Shown: positions 1-13,500, counted from the stretch's first letter. The stretch is DNA of 64,000 bases from Pelecanus crispus (GCF_030463565.1 NC_134645.1:1619501-1683500); one strand, 5' to 3'. Notes: generated by a model from the letters alone, not told the origin. A program made the numbers and translations.

Positions 1-1138
1 GAGACAGACATAGTTCTGGAAACTGCAGTCCAGAAGGGCACTTGAACTAACCGAACGGGTAGTTTCTATTCCAAAAAACAGGAACGTAAGCTATAGAAGG
101 CTTGGGTTTGTTAAGAACAGACTGGGTAGCCTCATCCAACTTCTTTCTTTGACAAACTATCCAACCTGAGGGCTAAGGAACAGGCAGCAGACATAGCAAG
201 TTTTAAGCTCTACTCCATCATGCAAGATCTCTTTCAGTATTTGCAGGCAATACCAACCTGAAAGAGTCACGAGCACTTTAGAAAACAGGACCAAGTTGAA
301 AAGGTTACACTGGTTTCCTACCCACAGTCTTTCAGTCTTTAATTTCAGCCCCCGTTCACCTTTCATCTGACTGTGCCAGAAAGGCTGTGAAGAATTGTGA
401 CTAGCTTTGCCAAACCTCAGAAGAACGAGAGTGCTGCATTCTGGTACTCAGCTGAGTTACAAGGAGTACGGTTTCTTCTTTTGTTGTTTTATTGTGGGGA
501 AGGGCGTGAGGGATGATGACTAGAGGGTGACAGGATTTAGACTGTAAAGTTAACTCAAGATCTCCACGACGTATGAACAGAACCTCAGCTGGAACTTGTC
601 AGAGACTGACCTGGCAAGCTACAGAGGGACTTGTGAACTGCAATAAAGGCATGTCCTAGTCATTTCCCAGCTCAGCAGACTGACTTCTACAGGAAGCCAC
701 CATCCCACTGAGGACCAGCCCAGAAACTTCTCTTCTCCCTCTGGCATTGTCTTTTATTCATTCTTAAAGAGCGTATTTAAGAATTAACTTGAATGTCACC
801 AAAATTCAGCATAGGTTATTTCCAAGGAACATGACTGGCACAGAATCTATTGATAATATTATTCCTCCAAAGAATGCTAACCAGCTGGACGGATCACTTT
901 TTGCCTGTGATTCTGGAAATGTATTGAGTGACTAAAAAGTGCTTCCCAACTGAGATATTTCTATGAAATATCTATGCAATGCTTACAGCATAAAAACATC
1001 AGTAACATTTTTGAGATACACCAGATACAGTTAGTATTTTTTACCTTTCTTATTCAGTCAAGCTCATCAATCTAAACTTCATGTGAGGGCTCCGCATTTT
1101 CCCCACAATGTCTAAGTCACTTATTAATAGTCATTTAC

Positions 1139-3730
1139 CTGATTTTTGTAAGCATGCACTGGGTCATTAAGATTTGAAACACCTTTTCGAGGAGCCATTT
1201 GATTTGCAGCATGCGAAGTTTGAAGTGGTTTTATAACAGCAGCACCTGGGACAGATAATATAGATTTGCATTAAGGAGTAGAAATCGCTTTCTCATTTAT
1301 GAATTTCTATTAGCTTTAAGCACTGGAAAACCAATACCTCGTTTTGAATTCCCCTTAAGAATTTTAAATAAGGCCAGGAAAACAGGAAAAGAAAAAAAGA
1401 TCAGTTTCTACAGGAAACTTATTTTCTTCAGTGACAAAACTCACTGATCAAGGTAAAAGATTCATCTAATTGAGCTACAGCTCACAGGCAGATATCTTTA
1501 GCCTCACCTTGCAAAGGAGGATTCCGAGGATCATAATTCTGCAGCCAGCTAAATTGCAAGAAATGTCAGTTACTATCATTAAGTCACCTGTCCCTCATTC
1601 CTCCCCACCCCCCAGGAACCTCTGGTTTCCCTGTACGGTCATCACACCATGAAATGTAACACCAAAAAACCTCAGGTTAGTTACAGGACAATTGTTACTG
1701 TATATGGGCGTATCCTGTTAGCTTCACATTCGCAAAAATAAAAAAGCCTGCAATAGGCAGCAGTGTATGGAAATTGGGTTCTTGTTTTATCATCACCAGA
1801 GGGAACACATATCATCGTGATAAGCACCAACTCTAGCGCTTCCAACAGCTAAATGCTAAATAACTCCAACAGGCACCCACTCTCAGCTAAGTACTGTGTG
1901 ATAAGCACAAGAAACCAAATATATATATATATTGGTGTCTGATTTCACTGCAGGTCAGGAATTGATGTCCGATTTCACTGCAGTCCCAGCTACGGCCACA
2001 AACAAAATCACAGAGGGCCCAAATCAAGCAGCAGCTGAAGTATGCACTCATCTGGCAGTGTCAATAGAAGCACAGGCAGCTACAGGGTGAGCTACAGCCA
2101 ATTAATACACTCTGGAAAGCATCCAGATGTCCCTAACTTGAAAAGCTGGGTATCATTAGCATGGCCAACTCGCTTGAGCTTCCAAATAATGAAACTCACA
2201 CGGAGTATTTCCAAGGTAGACTGCTCAAAGCAGGCCAGGCTGTGCATCTTTAGAGTTTGGATCTATTTAACAGAGACCAGACAGGAAATGAATCAATTAA
2301 GGGATTTTCTTTCTGGGCCCTATTTCACTGAAGACACTCTGGTACAGTTTTTCTCAAAACACTCTCCAAAACATCCAACAAGTGTTGAACGGCAAAGAAG
2401 TATTGTTAAGCTCATATCTGCCTTTCACAGAAATAATCATTGGTCTCTGTCTGCTACAGCACAGGGTATACACACACAAGGAAAAAAAAAAACCTAGTGG
2501 CGTGCTATCTGAATAGCTCAGCAAGTAAAAGATACATCAGGATTACCAATACAGCTGTTGCAAGTTCTCTCGTGGCTGTGCCTGGTTGTGAAGTCCTTTT
2601 TGAAGGACAGCTCCTGCACACTGCACATTGCCTTCGTTTAAAAGCTGCTGAGCCCAAGCAACATAGAAGTGAGATGCCTTTGCACCGATTCCCTGTCCGT
2701 ACAGGTAGTCAAAATACTGGCAAGGAGAAGTGATGAACTCTGCCTGTATAAGATAAAGATGCATAAGCACTTTCAAAACATCCAAGGAAGTTGCAGGCAA
2801 AAAAACCCCAATAACAATTTCTTAGTTACCATCATAGGAAAACATTATTTTCTAAAGATAAAACCAGCTGGTAGATAAGATACCCCTCACAAGCCGAACA
2901 GCTTAATAACACAGCTTTTAAAAAACACGCTATCCTTCAGCAAGACTGAAAAGCTCTCGGCACTCTGGCAGAGCACAGTACATCCAAATTCCATGCCACA
3001 TCCCCGAGGGCTCCTTTTCCTCCCACAGCTCTTTGCAGTCACAAAACTACAGAATGGTGGGACAACTTTAATTTTTTGGGATAGCTTCATTCCCAGAAAA
3101 GCATATACCTACCAGCTTGACGCAGTAGTTAACAAATCTCGGATCTTGGTGGTACCTCTTGTCACTCAGGAACATCTTCACTAGCTGCTCCAGGAGACTG
3201 GGCAAGCAGTTTTGTTTTTCTTGAAGGGGAAGACATCCTTCTATCCACTGCACGTACCTGAAACACATTCAGGGGAGTTAGAAGCCTGCCGCGCACAGCA
3301 GCGATGCTAACAGCCGAGCCACGGGCGCGCTGACCTGTCCCACGGCTCCAGCGGGTCAGTCCCTTGGTAGTTCCGTATCTGAGCCTCGAAGCTCCTGCAA
3401 GGCAAAGGGCAGGTCAGGCTGGGACAAGGGGAGAGCGCTACAGCCCTGCCCGGGCCAGGGAACCGCTCAGGCCCAGCACAGCCTGGCGAGGGGCTGACCG
3501 GCTCCCCTGCCACCGCCCGCCGGCTCCTCAGAGGCCTTAACACCCCCACAGCGCAGGGGGCGAAGGTCGAGGCCTGCACCCCTCCCTGCGCACCCCAGCC
3601 CCGCTCCAGCACCCAGCCCTCTGCCCTAGCGCACCCCCCGCACGGCCCCGGCCCCCTCCCCGCTCACAGCGGCCCCCGGAGCCGCCCGGCCCGTGGCGGG
3701 GGTCCCCGCTCACCTGACGGCCGCCTCCAT
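1139..3730 (-). CDS. BUB1: BUB1 mitotic checkpoint kinase, 5' part (exons 1-6; gene runs off the left edge)
   Basis: BUB1 is the spindle-assembly-checkpoint Ser/Thr kinase that docks on KNL1 at kinetochores and binds BUB3. Coding exons read on the minus strand are 3714-3730, 3335-3394, 3113-3257, 2547-2743, 1508-1548 and 1139-1245. All have GT-AG borders and the phases join without a break to give the first 189 residues. Residues 1 to about 150 form the N-terminal TPR domain; blocks such as DPRFVNYC, YGQGIGA and AVLQKGLHNQAQPRE match human BUB1 (DPRFISYC, YNHGIGT, AVLQRGIQNQAEPRE) better than BUB1B. The start ATG at 3730 lies in a strong context (GCC before it, G after). The BUB3-binding GLEBS motif and the kinase domain are not in the window. 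Exon 5 (41 nt) is short and diverged, so it is the least certain exon. Confidence 0.93.
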
Positions 3731-3757
3731 GGCCCGCCCAGCTCCAACCGCCGCCGA

Positions 3758-3773
3758 TTCAAATGGGCCGCGC
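3758..3773 (-). promoter_or_regulatory. BUB1: CDE/CHR tandem cell-cycle element of BUB1
   Basis: On the BUB1 strand the sequence reads GCGCGG, four spacer bases, then TTTGAA. This is the spacing of the paired CDE and CHR sites known from G2/M promoters such as CDK1, which bind DREAM/MuvB complexes. It lies 28-43 bp upstream of the BUB1 start codon. The transcription start is not visible, so the exact promoter position is inferred. Confidence 0.65.
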
Positions 3774-3803
3774 AGGCGCGCCGCGGGCCTCCGCCGCCCT
3801 CCC

Positions 3804-3874
3804 ATTGGCCGTCCCGCTCCGCCAATCCCGTGCGCTTGGGCGGGGAGGCCGCGCCTCCTCTAGCATCCCATTGG
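3804..3874 (-). promoter_or_regulatory. BUB1: CCAAT-box cluster and GC boxes of the BUB1 promoter
   Basis: Three CCAAT pentamers are present: 3804-3808 and 3870-3874 on the minus strand, and 3822-3826 on the plus strand. GGGCGG-type GC boxes surround them. Several NF-Y sites upstream of a CHR element are the usual design of DREAM-controlled mitotic genes. The region is CpG rich. Confidence 0.55.
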
Positions 3875-4592
3875 GTGGGCGAGGCCCCGCCCCCTAGGGC
3901 GGATCTGCGCTGGGGTGTTCCTTGCCAGGCGAGGGGAAAGGGGGAAGGTGGTGGTGGGGGGGGAACCAACCAAAAATACACATCTAAAATAATAAATTGG
4001 GATTTAGCAAAGCTAAAGGCTGCCTAGGGCTGGTGTAGACAGCACTATTCACTGCGCCCAGGGCTTGGCGAGCAAGATTTGTCCCTGCAGAGGAAGTAAC
4101 GCCAGCAAAGCAGAGGGCAAATCACGAAAGTTAGGAGAAAGGGTGAGAAGAGGCTTCGCGCCCAGCCACCTCCCATCATTAATTCTCCAATAATAGGTCA
4201 TTTTTTCCAGTCTGCTCCGTTTAATGTACTAAAGAGGCATTTGACGCCGCTTACATTGGTCCATATACGCATATAGAAGTGCTGTAATACAAGATCCCAG
4301 TTACAAATAGATATTTCATAACATACTGACTACGGCACCGTTACTCGACTGGGACAGTCAGATACACCGACCCTCCCTCTGCTTCCCCGTGAGGGTAGTT
4401 CCAGTTTCAACATTTACGCGAGATAAAGCTCCTTTGCGCAACGAAGCCGCTCCCAGCGTCAGCCACCCCTTCCACTGCGTAATCTGTCCCCCACGCGCGC
4501 GTGAGCGCGGTGGCAGAAGGCAGCCAGCCAGGGAACGCACTGGAGACCCGGGCGGCTGAGAATTAGCTCCTCCTCGTCGTGGATCACCTCTG
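3875..4592. other. Intergenic gap between the BUB1 promoter and the TPCN3 3' end
   Basis: The stretch holds a G-rich run near 3945-3963 and the presumed 3' untranslated region of TPCN3, transcribed leftward. A minus-strand ATTAAA lies at 4220-4225 (plus TTTAAT), about 370 nt beyond the TPCN3 stop, and is the best poly(A) signal candidate. No other gene is recognised. Confidence 0.4.
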
Positions 4593-7500
4593 TTACGCGG
4601 CGCTCTCCGAAGGCAGGTTACTGGGTAGAGCAGCGGTCGGGGACAAGTTTAAGATCTCTTCAAATGAAGGGCCTTCCTCCTCAGGGGGTATCTCTGCCTC
4701 AAACATACGCTGGAGCAGAGCATCCACTGTCCTGTACCCTGCAGGTGGCCCAAAAAGGAAAAAAAAGAAGTCACTGTAAGCATCCATTCCTGTTCCTCAG
4801 CAGAAGTTAGGTAGCGGCTACCTTAGGGCAGCTCTTACTCAAAGTCTGCTCCCCATGTTTTACACTAAAGAGGCAAGAAAACAAATGCCCCAAGTGATGT
4901 TCCCTGGTATTTTACCCCGTATGCTTTCAAGCACTGTGAGCACTTGTAAAGGATAAGACTGTTATTTTAAGATTTTAAGCACTTCTGTTCCCACATGTCC
5001 TTCAACGGATTTATGATCCCCATCAGCTGCCATGCCGAGAAGCACAAGATTGGGGAACTGCTCAGGTACAGCAAGAAAGCCAGAAGAAAAGGTAAGCATT
5101 AAGCTAGAGGAAAGGAGCATATAGTCACCCCATGATCCAAGCCAGGAGGAACACAGAGTGCATAGAGGAAGGAGAAAAGCTGAAAAAACCCAGACTTCTC
5201 AGCAACAGCAGGACCTCAGCCACCAAGGCAGCGTCTTCACAGACTGGCTACTGAAGACAAGCGTGCACAGGAGGGCCTAGGTAGGGAAGAGGAAAAGGAG
5301 TTGCTGCAAAAATAGGAAAACAGCAAACATTAGAGTGTGCACAGTTCTCTCAAGCTCTCCAGCTGGGTTTTAGCTGCTTTTACAGCCCAAAGGAAGCAGA
5401 AGTACGTGGGAGCTTCCCCAGAGACAGGGCTACGATCAAGGACAGTTCAGAGCCTTGGCCTCTTAAACCAAAGACTGGGCATGCTGTAGGGCTGCACTTA
5501 CGTTTGGAGGCAATTTTAAACATCAGCCCTTTAGACTGTGGCTTTGTTCCACCTTCCCCCTCGAGGTTGTGCTCAGCACTCTCCATGTTATCAAGGAGCT
5601 GTTCATCCTGGAGCTCATCCCTACACAAGAAGGAGCAGAAGTTACCCTGGGGGGGGGGGGGGGGGGCACATCTTACCCCAGGGCCCCACATGTACCCAGC
5701 AGCAACGGATCCTGCGGGACCACAGCCACGCTGTTGGTCTCCAGCATCTCCCCTGTCCTCCGGACAACAGCCCTGGGCTGGAGGAGCGGAGCGAGGCAGA
5801 CACGGCCAACATGACTAGCCTTCTGCTAACATCTAGACCAAGCCTGCGTGGTCATGACAGACTAGCAAGAACTTTGTGACAAGGAAGAGGAGTCTCAGCT
5901 CAAAGCTCGGGACAGAGGGAGGCATTTTCCTGCAGTCCCACAGCCCTCATCGGATGTGCCAAGCCAGCCACATCCAGCACGACCCTTTTGGGGGAGCTTA
6001 CTCTTGAACTCCCATTCCCAGCTCCTGGATTTTCTGTTCAATGGCTGTTTCTACTTCACTCTTCTCTAGGGAGTACTCCACAAAGAAAGCTTCCAAAATG
6101 AACGACACAAAGATACTGAAAGAAACGATAAGCAGAATTACACAGGAGCATTTCCGTACTGGCATCCCCCCTGCTTTTGGGCATCGGCTACTTTCTCAGC
6201 ATTCCCAGGCTCATTCCCCAGCATGCTGTTCCCTCCTCTGCCGGACATGGGGAGCTCCAAGTCAGCCAGAGCACTCAGTAGAGATAAGAATGGATGCAGC
6301 AGATTCCTCTGTGACACATGTCCTGCCTGTCTCTAAGAGTCACACCCTGTGTGACCACCACTACCACCCTGGCAGGGGGCAGAGCCCCTCTTCCCTCCAA
6401 AATGGAGGGGAGCAACCCAAAACTTACTTGACAATAATTATCACCATCACAATGTGGAAGGCGATGAAATACAGCTTCGCAGGCTGAACCGTCACGTTGG
6501 CAAATCCGTTGGCAAAGAGTATAATGGGAGTCAAGGGCAAGAGTGCTAGAGGAAGAGAACATCTCGCTGCAGAGTAGCGCTAAGGGAGGAACCAGAGAAC
6601 ACTGCCCAGCCATGACCTTCGGAACAAAGCCCTCCGCAGCAACCATTTCTCTGTTTGCATAGGTGCGTGCAATACCAAGGGGGAGAGCACGGATCACCAA
6701 GCTCTAGTTTGGACCTTCCACCACAAAGGATATCATGCCACTGATTGACTACAGTGAGCTCCATCAGGACGATGAAGGATGACGCAAAGTTGTTGAAGTT
6801 GTTCTTGCAGTATTTTCCACGGGCAAACAGAGAATCCTTGAGGGCTGGGTTGCCGCATTCCAAGGCATGAGGAGCATTCGAGTTTGCAGGGAAGAACTGC
6901 ACTTTCCCATGGAATAACTCCATGCCAACGATAGCAAACACACAGTACACAACCTGGGAAGAGAAATCCCATTGCCTGCTTCTCCATGCCAGCAAGCTCC
7001 ATGGCAAGTTTAAGAGTTCCAGCGGGTTTTCCATTTTTTTACAGACACAGACTCTATGCTGCTCCTCAGCAGTTTGCCAAGAGACCCAACCCACTCAAGG
7101 GCAATTACCAGGCAGAACTAAGCCAAGAACTACAGCTCAAACACATGGAAATGAAATATTCTCAAGTCATAAGAGGAGAACTTATTTTTAGGAAGTTATT
7201 TGAGAAACAGGTTTCTCGTTCAGCTTCTTGCCCAAATCACAGTTTGATTCCTTACTGTGTGAAACCCAGACTGCACCGAACATCCTCACTGCCCCGTGGA
7301 GCAAAGAAGAACGTCCTGACCTGGCAACCGGCAGGAACCCAACCCCTTTGCACACATTTACATGTGCAATGACCAAGAATCAAATGGACACTTACAGTTT
7401 CAAAGGCCAGCCATCCAGATATTTGCATTTATCCTCTCGAAAACAGCATGAGCGTGACACTTAAGACACATTCCTGTAAAACTGGAGTGCTTTGAGCTAG

Positions 7501-10500
7501 GATACCAGGATTTCTTACCAGAGTCAGCCCACCAAATGTCAACATTGTCGGTACGATGTTTATCAGTGTGTTCATGATGACCCGGAACCTACAGCAAATG
7601 ATTCATGACAACCCTGCTGTGGGGAGGCTCTTTTAAAGCCTACACTTGCTTATTGTCACATCCCATCCAGCACGTGCTCCCCACATGCCCTTATTTATAA
7701 GTAAGTCTCCAGAGAGGCTGCAGCAACTGGGCTCATCCCAGGCACGCTGGGACAAGGCCTTGGGATGCTTTGCTGTGTGGCTACGGCCAGTGCAAAGCAG
7801 CCACGCAGAGCAACTCAAGGCACTGTCTCAGCCAGCCTCTGACACAGCTTGCCCCAGAAAAAAAAAAACAAAAAAAACCCAAAACATACCCCTATCCCAC
7901 TCTCCTCATTACCTTTGAATGCTGTCAACAATCCTTATTAGCCTGAGGACCCTTAAGATGAAGACAATGTCCAGGATCTGTTGGCTGTTGTACTTCGTGG
8001 CTGAGAAAGGGAAAAAAAAGATTTTTCTTCTGAAAAATAAGCAGGGAAGTGTAGAGATAAAGTGTGTTCTTACATTTGTTATGAGTTGTCCTTGTTAAAC
8101 ACTGTTTGTTAACAGGTAGTTATTAAAAAGACTGGGTTAGTTCTTAAACCCTATAGGAAATTCATTGCCTTGTCAAAAAGCCTCCCTAGCCCAAGGTGAT
8201 GGCAAAAGATGACTCAAGACCACCACGTTTCCCAGATGCATGCAGACTGCTTAAGCTGCACTTACTCGATTTCAGGGTGGCATTGAGTATCGTTGCAGTC
8301 AAGGCAGCAAAGATGATGAGGGTATCAAACCTAGCATGAGGGAAGGCAGTGCTGTTAGATTTCTGGCAACAGAGAACGGGCGCTTAAGCTGCCACACAAG
8401 GCATGAAAGTAGTAATCCCTCTCCCTCACATCTGTGCCAGGCAGTCCTGCCTCATCTCAAACTATTTGCAGGGTGGGAAGATGGGAAAGCTTTGTTTAGC
8501 AAAACGCTTTCCCCTGCCCAGCCACTATCCTCACATGCTGCAGAGTCACCTTTCACTGAGCTAGCAGAGCAGGGCAGAGAACAGTAGTCTCTGTCAGAGC
8601 CAGGTTAGGCCAGGAAAGAGCACAATGTCCTCTGATGCACACAATCATTTTAATTACACCCTGGCACATGAGTTAGGCAGCCCATCTCTCCAAGAGACTT
8701 TCAGTTCTTGAGGGGCTGAACACAAAGATCTCATCACACTTCACACAAGCTTTCACACAAACATGCATCCTACTCACCAGTTCCAGAACTGATTTTTGCC
8801 AAAGAACACTCTCGGTTCATAAGTGTACACTTTCAGGAGTATCTCAATTATATACAAAGCCAGGAAGACCCACTCGGCATAAGAAATATAGGGGGTTTCC
8901 TCATCCAGAGCAATGAAGACAGCATTTATTAGAATGATCACATCATAAGTCCAAACAAATCCCCTGCAAGAAGAAAAAGAGAAATCAGTTTGCCACTCCC
9001 AAGCAGGTAAAAGTTAGTTATTTCAGGAGTTCTTTACCTCCTCTCTGAAACATTGCCATTTAGGTAAACTACCTTTACCCATCAGTTCTCCCCAAACCCA
9101 AGAGTTTAGGAAAGCTACTACAGAGTTTAGCTTTGCCCTTGAAGTCCGACACAAAGCAGAGCACAAGCCTTCCAGATACACCACTGCCAATGCTCCCAGC
9201 GTTAAACAAACTCTTAGAGACTGACTGCAGCTGTGTTTCTAACAAGCCAAGCAGCATTTCTCAAGCAAAAAGACTGGACGAGTAAAACAGAGGACTATGC
9301 AAAATTGGGAAGGGTGGCTGGTACACCAGATGAGCGTGCTGCAGTCAGAGGGACCTGGACAGGCTGGGAAAGCGGGCAATGAGCAATCCCAACATGTTCA
9401 AAGGAAAATGCAAAGTCCTGCTCCTAGGGAGGAATAACCTCAGGCACCAGTGCAGCTGGGGGTCAACCATCTGAAAAGCAGCTCTGCAGAGGATCTGCAG
9501 GGTGGGGGGTGTCTTGGAACAGGCTGCCCAGAGAGGTGGGGGAGTCCCCAGCCCTGGAGGTGTTAAAAAAACAGGCAGACATGGCACTCTGGGACATGGT
9601 TTAGTGGGCATGGGGGTGTTGGGTTGACAGTTGGGCTGATGATCTTAGAGATCCTTTCCAACCTTAGCGATTCCTAGCTTTGCTTTCATTAAAAAAATTA
9701 ATCCAGCCACCAAGCCAGGAAACATGAAATTAATTACTCCTCTACCCTTAATTGGTTTAGTGGTGGACTTGGTAGTTTTAGGCTAATGGTTAGACTTGAT
9801 GATCTTAAAGGTCTTTTCCAACCTAAACGAGTCCACAATTGGCTGTCAAGTTGAATGTGAGCCAGCAATGCACCCTGCTGGCAAAGGCAGCCAACAGCAC
9901 CCTGGGCTACGTTAGGAAGAGCGTTGTGAACAGGTCCAGGGAAAAGATTTTTCCTCCATTTACTCAGTACTGGTGAGGCCACATTTGGAGTGCTGTGCCC
10001 ACAGCTGGGCTCCCCAGTACAAAAGAGACATGACCATACTAGGGTGAGAGCAGCAAAGGGTCACAAAAACGATTAAAGCATAGGATAGTCTGACTCATTA
10101 CACATTGAGAGAGCTGGGATTGTTCAGCCTGAAGGGGAGAAGAGCCAGGGGGATCTCAATACGTACATATAAATACCTGATGGGAAGGTGTAGAGAAGAT
10201 GGAGCCAGACTCTTCTCAGTGGTATCCAGTGAAAGCACAAGAGGCAAGGGGCACAAGTTGAAATACCAGATTTTTCCATTTAGACAAAAGAGTTGGTTTC
10301 TTTTTTTTTTTTTTTTTTTTTAAACTGAAGATGATCAAACACTGGAACAGGTTGCAGAGAGGTTATGGAGTCTCCATCCTTGGAGATACTCAAAACCCAA
10401 CTAGACATAGCCCTGAGTACCCTAGTATAGCTGACCTTGCTTTAAGCAGGGAGGTTACACTAGATGATCTCTAGATGTTCCTTCCGACCTCAGTGATTTT

Positions 10501-13500
10501 GCAATTCTGGGAAGACTCAGATGTGAAACAGAGCACTAGCAGCTCAGGGTACCAGCTCGGTAAGAGCTGATAAAGCAGCACGATATAGCTTTGCAGCAGA
10601 GACTGCTGATGTAAGACCACCTTTAAGTGAAGCATTTAATCTGGTCCTTTAAGGCAGGCCACAAAGCACTTCTTGCTTTCAGTAGAAACTATTTACACTC
10701 AGCACTGCTCTCACCCTTTGATCTGAACAAGCGGGACTGGAAGAGGTATGGACTCACCAACAGCCAAGTCTGGTTTCTCCGCACCACTGAAGGTAGACTC
10801 AGAGCACAGTTGGTCCACAAAACACTTAAAAACATAACCCCCAATGTTTGCCCAAATGCAGTTTGCACTTTCCAGCGTGACACCCAGATGAGCATTGGTT
10901 TGCAACACCACTGCTCTGCAGCCCTTTGAACATTAAGAGCTGCTTGTTCCACAGGCAGAGGCTTACCTGTGCCTAACCATGCTGCGCAGGAACCGGCTCA
11001 CTGCTGACTGGTATACACGAGGCATCCAATGCCCCAGCGGATGGCTGCGTATTTTCAGGGTAATCACCTGGATGTTGAGGAGATCTGCCAGTTGTACAAA
11101 GGACTTCTTGTCTGCAGTGGGGAAAAGCACTACACGTCAGTCTGCTGTCATTAAAAAAAACAAATACAGTGTCTGGCAAATGCAAACCTGCAGGCACACC
11201 AGTCGCAGCAACCTGGACTCAGTACCTGTTCACAGCAGCAGGCAACACACATGCTCAAAGTGGTATCCACCACAGAAGAGGCTGAACTCAGTACTCCAAC
11301 AGCTTCTCCGCCCCATTCCTGGGGGACTGGCTCAAGCCACAGGCCAACAACCAACACAAACCTTTAACGATCAGGATGGGCGTGATCTAGCATGAGGAGA
11401 ACGACCCATCTCTCCTGATATTCTGTCTCCAGCAGGAGCAGAGCGAGAGGCTCCAGAAGACTATGTGGGGAAGCCACATTGCTTGGAGGAATCTGATAAC
11501 AAGGGAGGCTTTCCTTGTCCCGTGCTGAGGACAGGAGGTCCCATTCTCCATGGCGAGCTTGGCCTGATGTCAAACAGCCAGGAACAGCTACCCACAGCAT
11601 ACATGACACGGGCTACAGCACAGGCAGAAAGAACAACCTTTCAGGACTTAAGCAATCCGGAGGGAAGCAGGAAGAGGGGCCCGGAGTCCCTCTGGGTCCA
11701 TTACAGACCGTAAGTCCCAATGCCAAAACCCTTGAAGCATCAGGCTCCTTCCCAATCCCTTGAGCATAGCAGTGTGCCACTGCTTACCTATGAAACCCTT
11801 CTGCTCATCATCCGAGATGCACAGCAGCAGCTCTCGGTGGGAGTTGCTGATATCAGGAGCCACCAGCTTGACAAGCTGCTTCCATCGGGCTTCTCTAACG
11901 ACAAACTGTGCTCCTTCCTCTTCCTTCAGGAGGTTGAAGGCCTCTATCATCTTGCGGTGCTTCATGTAAGCAAGCTTACGGATCTCATTCTAGAGAGAGT
12001 ATTATGATTCAGGCAGCTTCAGTCACCCTTCCCCCCTCTTTTTTTAAAAAGAAAAAAAAAAAATCTTATTTTCACAGCACAGAGATGCAAGAAGAGACTC
12101 GGAGGAACACACTTGGAGTGATATTAGACACAAAGTACAGTACAGTGAGTGGGGGTGATGAGAAATGCTATTTAACAGGCAACCATGGGCTCCCTGCACA
12201 GCACTCTGGAAGGATCAATACATTGCTTGCTGCTGGGAGATGCATTGAAAAAACGGAAGAAAAGACAAAGGACAGTGTCTAACAGGAAGGAGATGACAAA
12301 GATCACAGGATCTGCATGTCCACAGGTCACAGGAGCAAAGAGGATGTGTCCACACATGCTTCCCATCCGTAAGGGAATACTGCTGACAGCAGGGGTGGAG
12401 ATCCTCTTCTGCACACAATTACAAGCAGGCTAAAGAACCTTCTACCCTTGGGAGACCAGCCTCTGGGAAGACCTAGCAGACTGCTTACTGAGAAAGGGCC
12501 AATCCCCTCATGGGAGCACCCAGGAATTTCCTGCTCTCACCCTTTGATCAAAAGTACCAAACTGCACCTACTCAGTTTGGGTAGAAGCAGCAAGAGTTCC
12601 AATTTACTCAGACCTCCCTTTACATTTCCTTTAAGAGCACATGCAGTGGCCGAAAAAGTGTGCTGCATGTTTATAACCAACTGAAAACAGTCTCCTGCAC
12701 AGAGGCAGAGTTTTTGAGCTAGGACTAAGCCTCTAACAGCAATAATGCAGAGACGTATGCTTCTATCTGTTGCAGCTTCTTGGGTCCACAGCACCATAGA
12801 ATATTTCATTGTTAAATGCTAGAAGCAGAACTTGCAACAATCCTCCTGATATGAAAAGTGGACCTGTGCTTGTTATTGCAGAGCATCAAAGGCAAGAAGC
12901 TGTACCCCCTTCTCCACACTTTCCAGAAGCAGAAGCTTTCCAAGGGAAAGCCTGATATTTCATTATAAGATTATATAGAACAGCAGGCAGTCACCAGTCA
13001 CAATTCACCCCTCCAAACATTACCTTCAGGTGTTTTTTGTAGTTGTTGTACACAACAGCCAGGAAGAGAGACATGAAGATGTAAGTGTTGACGATGACAA
13101 AGGCAATGAAGAACAGGGCATACCATGAGCTGAAGTCAAATGCCGGCATCCTAGAGAAGGGGAGAGAGGTTGTTGCTTGCTAGGCAGACAAACAGGGAAA
13201 TAAAAGAAACCACATGAAAACAGTCTCCCAGGTGGATTTCTAAGTACTGGTTTAGATAGTCAGATAATACCCAAGCTAAAAACTGTGCATTAGTTCAGTT
13301 AGCAGTTTTCTTCCCCTGGGTTTTCATCCTAGTTTATCAGGCCCCGACTGAAGGGATGCAGAAGAGAAAGCACAGAGATTAAGCTTCTGTCAGCATGGCT
13401 AAGTTTAAGTGCAGTCTTGAGGTGCTGCCTCAGTCATAAGCTGTTTATTCGCTTCACAGACCCTCCCTGCACTCAGACCTCCTCTTCCACTTACCCTAGG

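Noticed and set aside
1-23. Possible BUB1 exon 7 start after CTGCAG on the minus strand
   Set aside because: Only about 22 bases remain before the edge and the few residues show no clear match, so it cannot be supported.
6541-6726. Conventional GT-AG alternative for TPCN3 intron 15 (TGTG|GTGGAA with CTAG|CACTC)
   Set aside because: It is in frame but adds about 14 residues not found in TPC relatives and uses a poor donor, whereas the AT-AC pair has matching 5' site, branch site and spacing.
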